A DNA stretch of 64,000 nucleotides from Kappaphycus alvarezii. Its lineage: Eukaryota; Rhodophyta; Florideophyceae; Gigartinales; Solieriaceae. Within the stretch, counting starts at the first letter, position 1. Each line of letters opens with the position of its first letter. Location: positions 275,596 through 339,595 of the forward strand of contig NADL03000552.1 in assembly GCA_002205965.3 (NCBI GenBank), read 5' to 3'. Positions 43,431-53,489 of this stretch are shown here, piece after piece. The notes beneath the pieces are model-generated. The model saw only the letters and a program-made list of their open reading frames with translations, was not told where the DNA came from and searched no databases. Both the position numbers and the translations under genes were made by a program.

Positions 43431-43849
43431 TGTTCTCCCTTGTATTTTCTTGGCTAACTAGTTGAAATTTTTAAGTTAGCAGTGTTCACAATTCGATATT
43501 TCACTTCTAGTATTCGACTCCCTGATGCCTATAACATGCGCAGTCTTGCTCTGATACATTGATCGCTACGAAGACATAGTCGGACATTCTACTTTGGTGC
43601 CTCTCTGTTCCTCACAGTGTGCGCAATCGCATGAAAAACATCAGAAACCGCTTTGTACAATCCGTCAGTTGTTTTGACTCCTAAGAAATTAGCTATTTAC
43701 GATTTTTTGTGTAGTACCTCTCCAATACCAGAGTGGGGGTTGTTTTCGTCGTTTTCGATAATGACTCTAAGCTCATTTCTCCTTTGCTGAGAGATTGATA
43801 TCAAATTGTAAATCAAGCCAAGAGTGTAGGAATACCTCAGCGAAGTTAC

Positions 43850-44130
43850 TTTTTAATTGAGGGAACACACATAGATGGGTTTTGATCTATATTTCCAATC
43901 AAATCACCATGGAGATAGGTAAAGATACTTAGAGCCTTTTCATCATCATTTATAAATGACATATACGTAAAAAACTCCTCAACGTCTTCATTATTACTTC
44001 CAGTAAGCGACATACGAACATGATTGAGATCCAACTGTACGAAAAACGTTTTAGAAAATCGATGTTTAGTGTTAACTAGTACTTCACAGCTCGAGTACCT
44101 CGAGTGCAACCCCCTACACAAGTTAACAAA
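43850..44130 (-). pseudogene. Gypsy gag start and primer-binding region next to LTR-B copy 6
   Basis: Moving leftward from the LTR end at 44131, the minus strand reads TTTGTTAACTTGTGTAGG, a GGGGTTGCAC block also found after the 5' LTR at 35951, and then capsid sequence SNNEDVEEFFTYMSF then EKALSIFTYLHGDL. It matches the gypsy gag at 36037. This links LTR-B to a gypsy element related to the LTR-A element. Confidence 0.65.
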
Positions 44131-45490
44131 TCATAGGGATTAACTGTCATTGAAAGAGATCCTCAGAACCAATTACCACTAGAAAGAGGTGTTGCAACGA
44201 AAAAAGAGCTACTGGGGTATAGCTGAGATAGTACAAAGAGTTGGTTAAGGACAATGTTCCAGATACTAGAAGCGAGTATAGAAAGCGCAGGATCTACGAC
44301 CTATGCTATGTGACCAGCGTAATAGTCCATTCTTAGGTCTGAAGTTGACCCTCAGTTTCGTAACTTTTTGGGAATAGGCTTTAAAATGTCTGCGAACTTG
44401 CCTCAACTTTTCAAAAGAAATAAACTACCTTATCTTGTATAGAATTTCCAGCTAGCCCTCTAGCTTCAAACGAAACATACATATTACCATTGAATGCACC
44501 AAAAAAAATTATGTGGCTCATAACGACAAACTATTACATACTTTAACAGTCAATGTGTACCTCTATTCCTCACAATCACTGTCATTGAGGTCAGAAACAA
44601 ACATATTCTGCAAAATATCTATACTACGATACTGTCGACACATATCCATCCTAGCGGCTCGCAGCCTCCCATAACCTCTTCCTTAATAACTAGAACAGAA
44701 AATATCCTCATCCAGGTCTATTGCCGGTACTGCCAATTCCTACATTCCTAGCTCTCGTCCTGACGCAATTCTGCGGAGCCTTAAGTCCCATTCCACTAAT
44801 TTTACCTCCCACTTGGCACCTAGTTCTTCCTGTTATTCCTCTTCCACGGACCGATCTTCCACTCTACTCTGCCCCTCCCCCTTGACTTATCTCTCACCTA
44901 CGAACAAGCTTAGGATGGTACTTATTTCTCGAAAAGCCCCTGCTCTCCTGGTCTACATCCTCTTCCTCATTTTCACTCTGCTCCCTTGCTTCTTTTAGTA
45001 AAAGATGTGGACGAGCTCGAAACAATTCTTTTTGGTCTGGTTCCGGGGGTAGTTATCAGCATTGGTTGGCATCTAGGCGGCGAGTCGGAATCCGTCTACG
45101 GGGCGCGAACAGAGATGTTTCAAGTTTGAAAATTGGAATTGGAGGGAGAGATGGCGTAATAGTTCCAGAGAAAGGAGAGAGATGTGAGCTAATCTGGTAT
45201 TCAGTGGTTTGTTGATACTTAAAAGACATTTCCTTACCATTTAAATAAGTGAATGTCTTCAGTACCTATCACGGAATTGGCGAAAAAAACTTGGACGGGA
45301 TACCGCAGCCTTGAATTTGCATGAATTGCGAAGCAGCAGAATATGTTTGGTGAAATGTGAGAACTGAATTTGGAGAAGAAGAAGATCACGAGTCGAAAGG
45401 TATCTCTTTTGAAGTAGGAGGACAAAATACGCAAACAAAAAATAAAAATTGGAGTGGTACAGCGAATTGGATTCATTAAAGAAAACAATT
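44131..45490 (-). mobile_element. LTR-B, copy 6 (antisense 5' LTR)
   Basis: The minus-strand 3' end is AATCCCTATGA at 44131, followed by a primer-binding region and gag, so this is a 5' LTR. R/U5 words shared with LTR-A span about 44131-44480. The U3 ORF relic is at 44563-45100. The 5' boundary near 45490 is approximate. Confidence 0.55.
44563..45100 (-). pseudogene. LTR-B U3 acidic protein relic, copy 6
   Basis: Minus-strand pieces: NADNYPRNQTKKNCFELV (compare DREDYLRRQTKK in copy 1), an acidic stretch (EQSENEEEDVDQES), DLDEDIFCSS and a C-terminal MDMCRQYRSIDILQNMFVSD with CEE and a stop. The overall order matches copy 1 across about 180 codons, with several stops. Confidence 0.5.
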
Positions 45491-45839
45491 TGAATATTTC
45501 GATTTTGAGAAAAGAATCGGAAGAGTAGCTTTTTGAATGAAGTAATCAAGAAGGTGTGCAAAAAAACATTTCCTTGTCAAAACCTCTCCTGTACTGAACA
45601 CTGGTTGCACTGCGCACCACGACCGGGCATCCAGACAGATATTGTTCCAAAAGCTCTCTTGACCAGGTTCAAATACTACTCCAAGTACCACTTTACTCCC
45701 TTGACACCGTGCCCAGGTATGACTATTCGGAAAACATGGAAATCTTCGGCAACCAGTTAATTACCTGCTTGCATGGCCGGGAGTGAAAAAATTGGAACAA
45801 CCACCAGTTCCAATTCTCACGTCGGAATTCACTGTGCGG

Positions 45840-45932
45840 GTACACACTTTTGAGTCGATTGCAGTTGTCTGGAAAACTTAAGGATAGATTGAATATTTCT
45901 TCCAACATTGAAAACACCCAAAAATCCCACTT
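45840..45932 (+). repeat. Type C terminal motif
   Basis: GAGTCGATTGCAGTTGTCTG, GGATAGATTGAATATTTCTT and AAAACACCC match the copies at 12485 and 18766 with more changes. It ends just before the copia 5' LTR at 45937. Confidence 0.5.
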
Positions 45933-45936
45933 TTTC

Positions 45937-46411
45937 TGTAGAACTAGAAACGTACAGTACATGTACAGTAGCTTCCAAAGACGGACAGGAAAGCTACTGT
46001 CTATCTACAGCAGTTGAATTTCATTGGACATGGCTGCTACTGACACGAATTAAGTGGTTACGGTTCAATTTGTTAGTTTTAGGTTATTTTTACTACACTG
46101 TATACTGTCAGTTAGTATACAACCGACAGTACAGCACGCCTGACTTGAACACATCAAGTCAGGAAACTCTACAGTATAAAGAGGTGATGGTGCTGCACTT
46201 CCCCGCATCATCACCAACAACATCATCAAGCAACATCAAACACCCGAACCACACTCCTCACCCGCAGCAGCAGTAAGCTGACCGAAAATACCCGAGGAAC
46301 ACCAAATACCCGAAGGAACACCGTAAGTGTCCCTACAACTAAGGCGCCAGAGAAGCGCTTGAAGGGACGCATATTCGTGCCCCCCCCGCTCAACAGCGGG
46401 GCGAAACAACA
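45937..46411 (+). repeat. Copia 5' LTR
   Basis: Starts TGTAGAACTAG and ends GCGAAACAACA. Contains several GTACAGTA words and a perfect 10-bp hairpin (CCTGACTTGA, loop ACACA) at 46139-46163. Confidence 0.85.
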
Positions 46412-46722
46412 TTCCGGAATTCAACTTTCGCCCTCTCCCCCGCTTGCAAATTTGACCTCTACTGATTCCTCTCTGAATTAGTGTGCCGGTCCTGGGTTTG
46501 TTTGGCTCTCTGTTTGTGTTGGAAGTTCGGCTTGGCTATTCTGTTGTGGAACGTCTGCTACCTTACTTTACTCGTTTGTGCCTTTTTGTTTTAAACTCTA
46601 GCTTGCTTTGGTCACCTAGCTGTTCTGGATATCACTGCAGGGTATCTTATAACTAGAATTTAACCTACAATTTTATTGCAGGTAAACAAAAGTTATCTAA
46701 CATACTGACCAGTGGATTCTTA

Positions 46723-47602
46723 GTGTCTACGCTGCGTGAGCTACGTGAACACTTGGAGGACGTCTTCGGTTCCGAGCTTGACTCTGACGAGGAAACGAAA
46801 TCGGCCCCTGCTCTCATCGACCACGAGGCAGTGAGCGCCGCGGAGGAAGTACCAGGAGAGACTCCTTTCTCTCCTGCAGCAACGCTCGTGACAATCACCC
46901 CTCCACCCACTCCGAATTCGCAAGCTCCCCGCCCCTACCGCGACGCTTGCAGCTCCGAGCAGTAGTGCTTCTTGCTCTCGTCAGCTGAAACCTATAGAAG
47001 AAGGCTTTCGCACCAATCTACCGCGTAGCCAACGACCGTATAAGAAAGAAGAAGAAGACCAAGTCTGCTAAGTCTCCTGCAAGCCGTGCGATCGCAAGTT
47101 TTCGTCCTACTTGCAGTTCAACGTCCACAAGAAAGGAAAAGATCACATTTACAAGGTTTGGAAGCTTGAAAATCCGAGGGGTTTCCACTGCGAGTTGTGC
47201 AAGATCACCATCCACAACAAACCTGACGCTGATGGCCATAAACTCACACGGAAGCACGTCAAGAACGAGCGCATCCGCTTGGACTTCGTTAAAGTAGTTA
47301 AAAGCGCCCTCTCCTATATTCTAGAGAACCTTCTATTTATTCCTTACATTAAGTACTTCTTGCATTACAAACTCGGTACTTTGAAGGGACGCCTCAAGAT
47401 GGTTACTCTGGAATACATCCAGAAATGCCTTAACGCGTATAAACCGATTTCCCAGTCGCATTGTAATGTTAAAGCTGCCCTTTCTCTTTACATAAATGCC
47501 GACCCGCAGCCATCAAACGAGGATGCGATAATTGGCCTCCGCGAAGATCTCCCTGTGAAAATCCTTTACAACAAAGTTTTTCTGGTCCTACCGTATTGTT
47601 AG
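46723..47602 (+). pseudogene. Copia 5' ORF with two matrin-type C2H2 zinc fingers
   Basis: A first frame (46723-46965) is acidic and Pro-rich. A second, entered before 47078 and ending at a TAG at 47600-47602, holds two adjacent fingers: CKPCDRKFSSYLQFNVH with a later His, and FHCELCKITIHNKPDADGH with RKH. Both fit CX2CX12-13HX5H, the spacing of matrin/U1-type RNA-binding C2H2 fingers, not the CCHC knuckle usual in copia gag. A TAA sits at 47069-47071 just before the fingers. The remaining 140 residues are unrecognised. Confidence 0.6.
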
Positions 47603-48400
47603 GCTCTCCGCGACTATTTGCAACTAAAAGGATTGCAATACACACCGCATCAGGAACATTCGCGAATTTCGTGGGGAATCCCATCCATGCTTTATCAGTT
47701 AGAACAGGATAAGGATGAAGCGTATGCCGTACTCACTACCGCGAAAGGCATAATGAAGCCTCTACACCCTCACATTAATGAAAAATCCGCTTCATTGATG
47801 ATTCGAAGGTTGCTCACAATCTTGCAACTCGTTTCAAATACACGGAAAAGTTTAGTGGTAAACTTGGAGAAGATATCAATGAGTACATATCTAACTACCT
47901 CTATGCCGCCGCTGATTACGAACTCCCTAATGACAAGAAGTTACAATACTTCCATAACGTTTTTGAAGGTGAAGCGAAAAGATTTTATCTGAGCATATCT
48001 CTGGACAATGTGGAACATTTGCAACAGCAATGTCTATAATGAGGGACCAGTACAATAGCTCTACTCGTCAGAATCGCATTCGTAAACACTTGCAAAGCTT
48101 AAGATTATCCGCTATAACCGAAAGCAAGCGTTGTTGTGCCCGAGCTTTGGAAGAGCTAAGGGAGACAATCACTAAATTTGCTCCGCAGGGTCCCCCGCAG
48201 CACAGATCTGAGGAAGATAAAGTCGAATACCTCTATAAAGCCGTCATTGGTGCACCCTGGGCTAAAGCATCGATTGCGAATGCATTATCGGCAAAACCCC
48301 AGTGGGGTTTTCAACAGCTATATACTTCCCTGGATTCCAGTTGGATGATAAATCAGGAAGAAAGAAGAAATCAGAGGGATGCAAAAACTTCATTTCGTTC
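47603..48400 (+). pseudogene. Copia gag (capsid) region
   Basis: Pieces in several frames: FSGKLGEDINEYISNYLY, DYELPNDKKLQYFHNVFEGE, AKRFYLSISLDNVEHLQQQ, then from 48030 STRQNRIRKHLQSL and PQHRSEEDKVEYLYKAVIG. The last is homologous to RHDSNKIRFFRAAVVG in the gag at 56086-56769, so both elements belong to one copia lineage. No CCHC knuckle is seen here. Confidence 0.7.
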
Positions 48401-49954
48401 AGAGCCTTCATTAAGACCGAACGCGCTCCCCCTAGTCCTCTCTTCTCTGCTCACCTCACAGAAATTATTTCCCAAAGATCCCCGCGCAGCTGAATTCAGT
48501 ACAGCTAAGCAAAAGAAATAATGGGACTGATTGAACGCGGCACATGGAAAGTAGTATGCAAGGATGAGTACCCGCTAACGCAAATGTTCTAGATGGAAGA
48601 TTTGTACTGGCTATCAAAGATTCTGGCACAAACGTGAAGTATGGAAAGCTAGATTCGTCTTACAGGTCATAGGGATAAAAGAAAGAATTCTTGTCCATGA
48701 CACCAGCACTGCTCTTCAACATTCGATCCGAGTACTAGTAGGACTTGCTCTATTTTTGGCTTCAAGCTTTTCTCAACGGACGTTACACAGGCATATCTCC
48801 AAAGTGCCGAGAAACTACTCAGAGACATTTATGTGAAGCCTACCAAGGAGTTCGAGCTTGGCCCTGATGCAATGCTAAAGCTTCTTAAACCACTTTATGG
48901 ACTCCCTGACAGCGGTGATTACTGGGAAGAACGATTTACGAGCATCTTCGATCTGATCTTGGAATGGAATCCACAACTAACGACGGATCATTCTTCTTCA
49001 AGATGCTTGACAAGAAACTTTCTGGCCTTTGCGTGACATACGTCGACGATTTACTACAAGCTGGAAATAACACTTTGAAAAAATACTCAAGGAAAACCGA
49101 GCATCGCTTCAAGTGTAAACGTAGAAGTATGAAAACATCCAATTCTCCGGAGCGCAAATCGAAAGAAAACCCTTTGCTTAGTACATCAATCGACTACATA
49201 CAGAGGCTTAAATTACTTTCCTCTGATGCTCCGTTTAGTTCCTATAAATCTCAGAAGGTAAATTGGCTTGGATAGCGTACACGAGGCCTGACATCTCATT
49301 TCGGGTCGCTCAAGCCGCTCAACTTACGGAGGATGTATTCAAAAGGGATCCGCAGAAGCATATCAAGAGAATCAACCTTGCCCTAAGTGTAGCCAGAAAT
49401 GATAACTCTATGCGACTTAAGTTCCCAAAGCTCGATGTCAAACACACTTCACCTACGAGTTTATTCCGATGCATCATTTGCGACAAACATCGACGGGTCC
49501 TCACAACTTGGATACATAATTTTCTTGGCAGATAACACTGAGAAAGTCAACCGATCTACTGGTCATCTCATAAGTCGACACGCGTTACTAGGTCTGTTTT
49601 GGTAGTGAATTATGGCATTAGCCGACGTCTTCGATATGTCTTATGCTTTGAAAACATGATCTACAGAAGATATTGTTACGTCCTGTCCCAATTATCATGT
49701 TTACAGACAGCTTGTCACTTTTTGATGTTATTACTAGGGCTACTACAACTACAGAGAAGCGACTTATGATAGATATTGCTACAGTTAAGAATTCTTACAA
49801 GTCGAAAGAGCTTCAGAACATCAACTTTATTCGCTCTGAGTTTAATCCCGCCGACGCCCTCACTAAGTTCAAAAGTGACTCTATTCTACACCGTATCATT
49901 AGAGATGGACGCATAAGGCACCCAGTCGAACAATGGATTGACAGAGAAAACTGA
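48400..49954 (+). pseudogene. Copia reverse transcriptase and RNase H
   Basis: RT start AKEIMGLIERGTWKVV near 48510, FKLFSTDVTQAYLQSAEKLL near 48760, KLLKPLYGLPDSGDYW near 48880, catalytic YVDD at 49039-49050, then YSDASFATNIDGSSQLGYI near 49465. From 49673 comes MFTDSLSLFDVITRATTTT, EKRLMIDIATVKNSY and NPADALTKF to a stop at 49952-49954. Order and spacing are copia-like. Many frameshifts, including near 48580, 49010, 49270 and 49610. Confidence 0.8.
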
Positions 49955-49992
49955 ATTCGTTTCGATCTGAAACGAACAGAAGAAGGTGGGAA

Positions 49993-50450
49993 TGTTAGAA
50001 TTAGAAACGTACAGTACATGTACAGTAGCTTCCAAAGACGGACAGTGAAAGCTACTGTCTATCTACAGTAGTTGAATTTCATTAGACATGGCTGCTACTG
50101 ACACGAATTAAGTGGCTACGGTTCAATTTGTTAGTTTTAGGTTATTTTTACTATACTGTATACTGTCAGTTAGTATACAACCGACAGTACAGCACGCCTG
50201 ACTTGAACACATCAAGTCAGGAAACTCTACAGTATAAAGAGGTGATGGTGCTGCACTTCCCCGCACCATCACCAACAACATCATCAAACAACATCAAACA
50301 CCCGAACCACACTCCTCACCCGCAGCAGTAAGCTGACCGAAAATACCCGAGGGAACACCGTAAGTTGTCCCCTCAACTAAGGCGCCAGAGAAGCGCTTGA
50401 AGGGACGCATATTCGCGCCCCCCCCCGCTCAACAGCAGGGCGAAACAACA
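49993..50450 (+). repeat. Copia 3' LTR
   Basis: Starts TGTTAGAATTAG, ends GCGAAACAACA, and is preceded by the purine tract AGAAGAAGGTGGGAA. The same 10-bp hairpin is at 50197-50221. It is 17 bp shorter than the 5' LTR, mainly because one AACACC-containing repeat is missing. Confidence 0.85.
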
Positions 50451-51055
50451 CTCGGTACACTGTACAGTACTGTACTCTTTGATCACAAGTTCACAGGACA
50501 GTCAACCTTTCCATTACTCGTAGTAAACCAACCAGCCTCCGTTCTGAGGGTATGTACAGTAATTGGTTACCATACTTACAGTAGTCCTAGTCTGCGATTG
50601 CTCTTAGCAGGAAAATTAAGTATACCAGCCCCCTTTCCGTACCACGCCGTTCCCCAACTCTGACCACACGTGTCCAACCTTTACATTTTTTCACTTCTTC
50701 TCCCTCAATTTCAGCGATTTCTCTGGATATTCACATCTCTTCCTGGACAAGCTCTACTCAGCACCTCCGTAACCCTGCGCTACTGCACAACTTTCGCGAT
50801 CAGTGACGCGTCCTTGTCTTCCTCGTCACTGAATCGCACTTCTCAAGGTCTGAACTCCGTTGGCAAGTTCAAAATTTCAAACAGTCACTTTTTCCCAGGC
50901 CTGAATTGCTGTTCATTCATTAGCGCCACGTGGACACCTGGTATCAGGAGGCCTTGGTGACAATTACAGTATCAGAAAGGGAGATATGAAGTGCATACCG
51001 ACCGTACAGGACAGGAAGTCCCGAGGATTGGCATACAGTATTGCAGTAACTCCAA
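50451..51055. other. Spacer, no gene recognised
   Basis: Contains CTGTACAGTACTGTAC words next to the LTR. AGTAGTCCTAGTCTGCGATT and GCTCTTAGCAGGAAAATT near 50580-50620 recur near 51950-52005, the first in inverted orientation, so the LINE block lies within an older repeat. A 96-codon frame at 50670-50960 has no domain. Confidence 0.35.
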
Positions 51056-51057
51056 TT

Positions 51058-51100
51058 GCTTAGGGGGCAAATTGGGTTTACTTTAATGGGTTGGTATAAA
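51058..51100 (+). repeat. Type D terminal motif
   Basis: AGGGGGCAAATTGGGTTTAC followed by TTTAATGGGTTGGTATAAA. It follows the plan of the other motifs (G-run, AAAT, GGGT, TTTAATG) and recurs at 51905-51950 and, inverted, at 62122-62175. Confidence 0.5.
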
Positions 51101-51109
51101 ACGGGGTTT

Positions 51110-51910
51110 ATATTGAAAGAAAGAAGATTAATGCATTCAGTATCTTCTGAGGACTGCGCACGTCCGTACTATACGGTTAAGATCTAACCGGATGTACCTC
51201 GTCGTCCGTGCGCATCGGGGCTCGGGACAGGATAGCATGAGCAATGGATGAGCAGAGAGTGCAACTCAGTCGCTGGTAGATACAGCGGCGGATAACACCC
51301 GGTGTCGAGTGACACTTGGACGCGATCCGCGGAACTAACTCCTCGATAAACGCAATTGTACCAGGGAAGAGGCACCCAGGGAATCAAACGCCAGAGGTAG
51401 AAACGTGAAGTTCGGAGTGTAGGGCGTAAAAGATGGACCATCTGAGGAGCGGGGAGGCGTCGGGCGATGTTGCGTTCCAGAGTTGTAACCTGAAACAGAT
51501 GACTGGTAGATAGGGGGGAAAAGGGTGGAACTAGACATAACAGGGAAGAGGCCTAACATGCGTAGGGCGGGGATACCACGAGAACAGAGGTTCTCTGGAA
51601 CATACTAACTTGCACGTTGCGGCATTAAAACTCACTCAAAACCCCTTCCAGCAGACAACTGGCGTTATTATGGACGAGCCTCGCCACGTGACGAGCGAAC
51701 AGTGTTTGCGTTGCGTGAGCAATCGGAACAGCCGCCCGTGCAGCAATGCCGGTCGCAACCCGTTTCGCAAAGTCCCGAGCAGCCGGGTGCTAGCCCCCCA
51801 ATGGGAAAGTGGAAGGGCAATGAAGCGATGCCCAGGGCCTTTTGAACGTATCAATTCGGCAAAGCGAGTGTCCTTGCCAAGGCGAGCATGGTTACGGGGC
51901 TTAAGCGGCA
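51110..51910 (-). pseudogene. LINE C-terminal fragment, antisense copy 1
   Basis: Minus-strand sequence near-identical, as an inverted repeat, to 61690-62118 (the 3' part of the LINE at 58.7-62.1 kb), then continuing further toward the LINE 3' end. Near 51410 it reads FLPLAFDSLGASS, equivalent to FVPLAFDSIG in the fragment at 472-918. Frames GPGHRFIALPLSHWGAS and LRPALLHGRLFRLL lie at 51680-51850. A type D motif adjoins each side. Confidence 0.65.
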
Positions 51911-51950
51911 AATTGGGTTAAATTGGGTTTACTTGAATGGGTTGGTGTAC
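51905..51950 (+). repeat. Type D terminal motif, second copy
   Basis: GGCAAATTGGG and TTGGGTTTACTTGAATGGGT. Together with 51058-51100 it brackets the LINE fragment, as if the LINE had inserted in the motif or carried it. Confidence 0.45.
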
Positions 51951-52439
51951 TTTGCTCTTAGCAGGAAAATTTTAATTTCGCAGACTAGGACTACTGTAAT
52001 TAGGGTAACCTGCAGTATGCATAGTGTCAGCGAGGGGAGCGAAGAAGGAAGGCACAGTTGAACGGGTACAAAATCCCCCGGGATGCCGTTGCAGTCCTGT
52101 ATTTGTGTGTGTTTAACTAGGCCGATCGCCTTAGATAGTTGACACACAGGTAGGTAGGTAGTCGATTGATCGCTTTTTCCTCTCCTCTCTTCTCCCTCCT
52201 ATCGCCCGTTCGGCGGATAGCTCTGCCTTATATAGCCATTCGCATCCCAATATAGGAGTGGTAACAGCTCGATAATTACAGTACTGTATTACCGGTAGTA
52301 CCATACACCAGTACTGCCACCTGTCAAATACGGCACAAGTCATTAGAAGTTGCCAAGTCACTGCAGTCGTGGCCCGCGATTGGACACGACCGTTTCTACA
52401 GTATGCACTGTACAACATAACCACTTACTGTAATGCCCT

Positions 52440-52506
52440 CAGAACGGAGGTTCTCTGGAATACACTATACACAATCTCAAGTTGTGGCCTAAGTGTCGCT
52501 CAAAAC
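52440..52506 (-). pseudogene. LINE fragment, antisense copy 2, left part (split by copia)
   Basis: AGAACGGAGGTTCTCTGGAA and following bases match 51580-51640. The sequence stops at AAAAC (52502-52506) and resumes after the copia element at 58043 with AAAACTCCTTCC. This reconstructs one uninterrupted LINE copy as the copia target. Confidence 0.7.
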
Positions 52507-52890
52507 TTTCGCTGGACACTGCTCCTGGACGTGTCACTCGAATTGTGGTCCGAGCCACAGCAGGGGAAACGGCTGACGTGAATTGGCGTCGGTGGCGGTA
52601 GTGTGTCGGGCGTATCGTATAAAGGTATTTCGAGAAGGATCTGGTAGAATCTAGAGCGATAGGGACGCTACGCAGCGACGTAGGCGAAGAAAAATGCGAC
52701 ACTTTGGTCAACTCTTCACTTCATTCCCCTTTACCTCCTCCAAGCTACGAGTGGAGGCAGTATTTAACTAAAACTGCAATGGGCTTGCAGTGACATTGCG
52801 CCGGCGGCGCACAGTAGCGCATAGTCACCAGCCGCGAAAATGCAGGGCTGACGCCCAGCCTTTCATGCTGACGTCAGCTCATATCCGACA
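52507..52890 (-). repeat. Copia 3' LTR (left)
   Basis: Ends CCGACA at 52890; the left end TTTCG has G changed to T compared with the other LTR. A purine tract on the minus strand (AATGGGGGGAG) lies directly beside it at 52891-52902, as expected for the polypurine tract. Confidence 0.9.
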
Positions 52891-53489
52891 CTCCCCCCAT
52901 TCGCGGCATCCAGCGCATTGCAGAGAGATATGCAATTATTCAAAACTTATCCGAAACTTGACGGGTAGAACTGCATAGAATCCAGAACGTTGTAGAAAGG
53001 TTCTTGTAGAAGCCTTCCGCGACGAAATGATCAGCTTAAGTGACAGGACCTCCTGCTAGATCAACAACTAGTCGTATCCATAACACTCAACCTGCAAGAA
53101 AACGATGGAAGCGTACTGATCTCTTAATTGAGATAGAGGGTCTTCGGACTTCCGCTCGCTAAATGTGGTATGTGGATGGCGGACTCTGTCACGTACACAC
53201 TGCGACGTGGTGTGGTGATCGCGTCCAAAGTCCATTGCCACTCTTTACTCACTGTCGACCTCGTAGCTTCCTAAAGAAAATGTAAAATGCCCGAAATGTT
53301 CGCTTTTTCCCTCGCCTTCTTCTCCTTCTTATTTCTCTCCTTCTTCGTCTCCTTTTTCTCTTCATCTCTTCATTCTCTTCTCTCCTTGTTCCAGTTCCAT
53401 TCCTCCATCCTTCCTCCTTTCTGATGATCCACTGAACCGGTTCCACCTTCAAACTCCCCGTAGCAACAGTAGTCCGTAGAGAATCATGA
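52891..53489 (-). other. Copia 3' untranslated region with a long purine tract
   Basis: Between the pol stop and the 3' LTR. From about 53270 to 53430 the minus strand is almost entirely G/A (plus strand C/T, with CTTCTTCTCC-type words). It may act in priming or RNA structure. No ORF is believed here; the Arg/Lys-rich frame on this strand is a by-product of the tract. Confidence 0.5.

Larger units (their letters stand above)
45937..50450 (+). mobile_element. Copia element lacking integrase
   Basis: Two LTRs (475 and 458 bp) bound a 4.5-kb element. It has a zinc-finger ORF, gag, RT and RNase H but no integrase: gag C-terminal sequence passes straight into RT near 48400. No matching 5-bp target duplication is seen (TTTTC on the left, CTCGG on the right). 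RT and gag are related to the 52.5-58.0 kb element. All frames contain stops, so it is defective. Confidence 0.85.

Noticed and set aside
45937-50450. Target-site duplication for the integrase-less copia
   Set aside because: Flanking five bases (TTTTC and CTCGG) do not match, and shifting the boundary by a few bases does not help.
53249-53452. Arg/Lys-rich minus-strand ORF in the copia 3' region
   Set aside because: It is a translation of the purine tract, with no domain and no start context.
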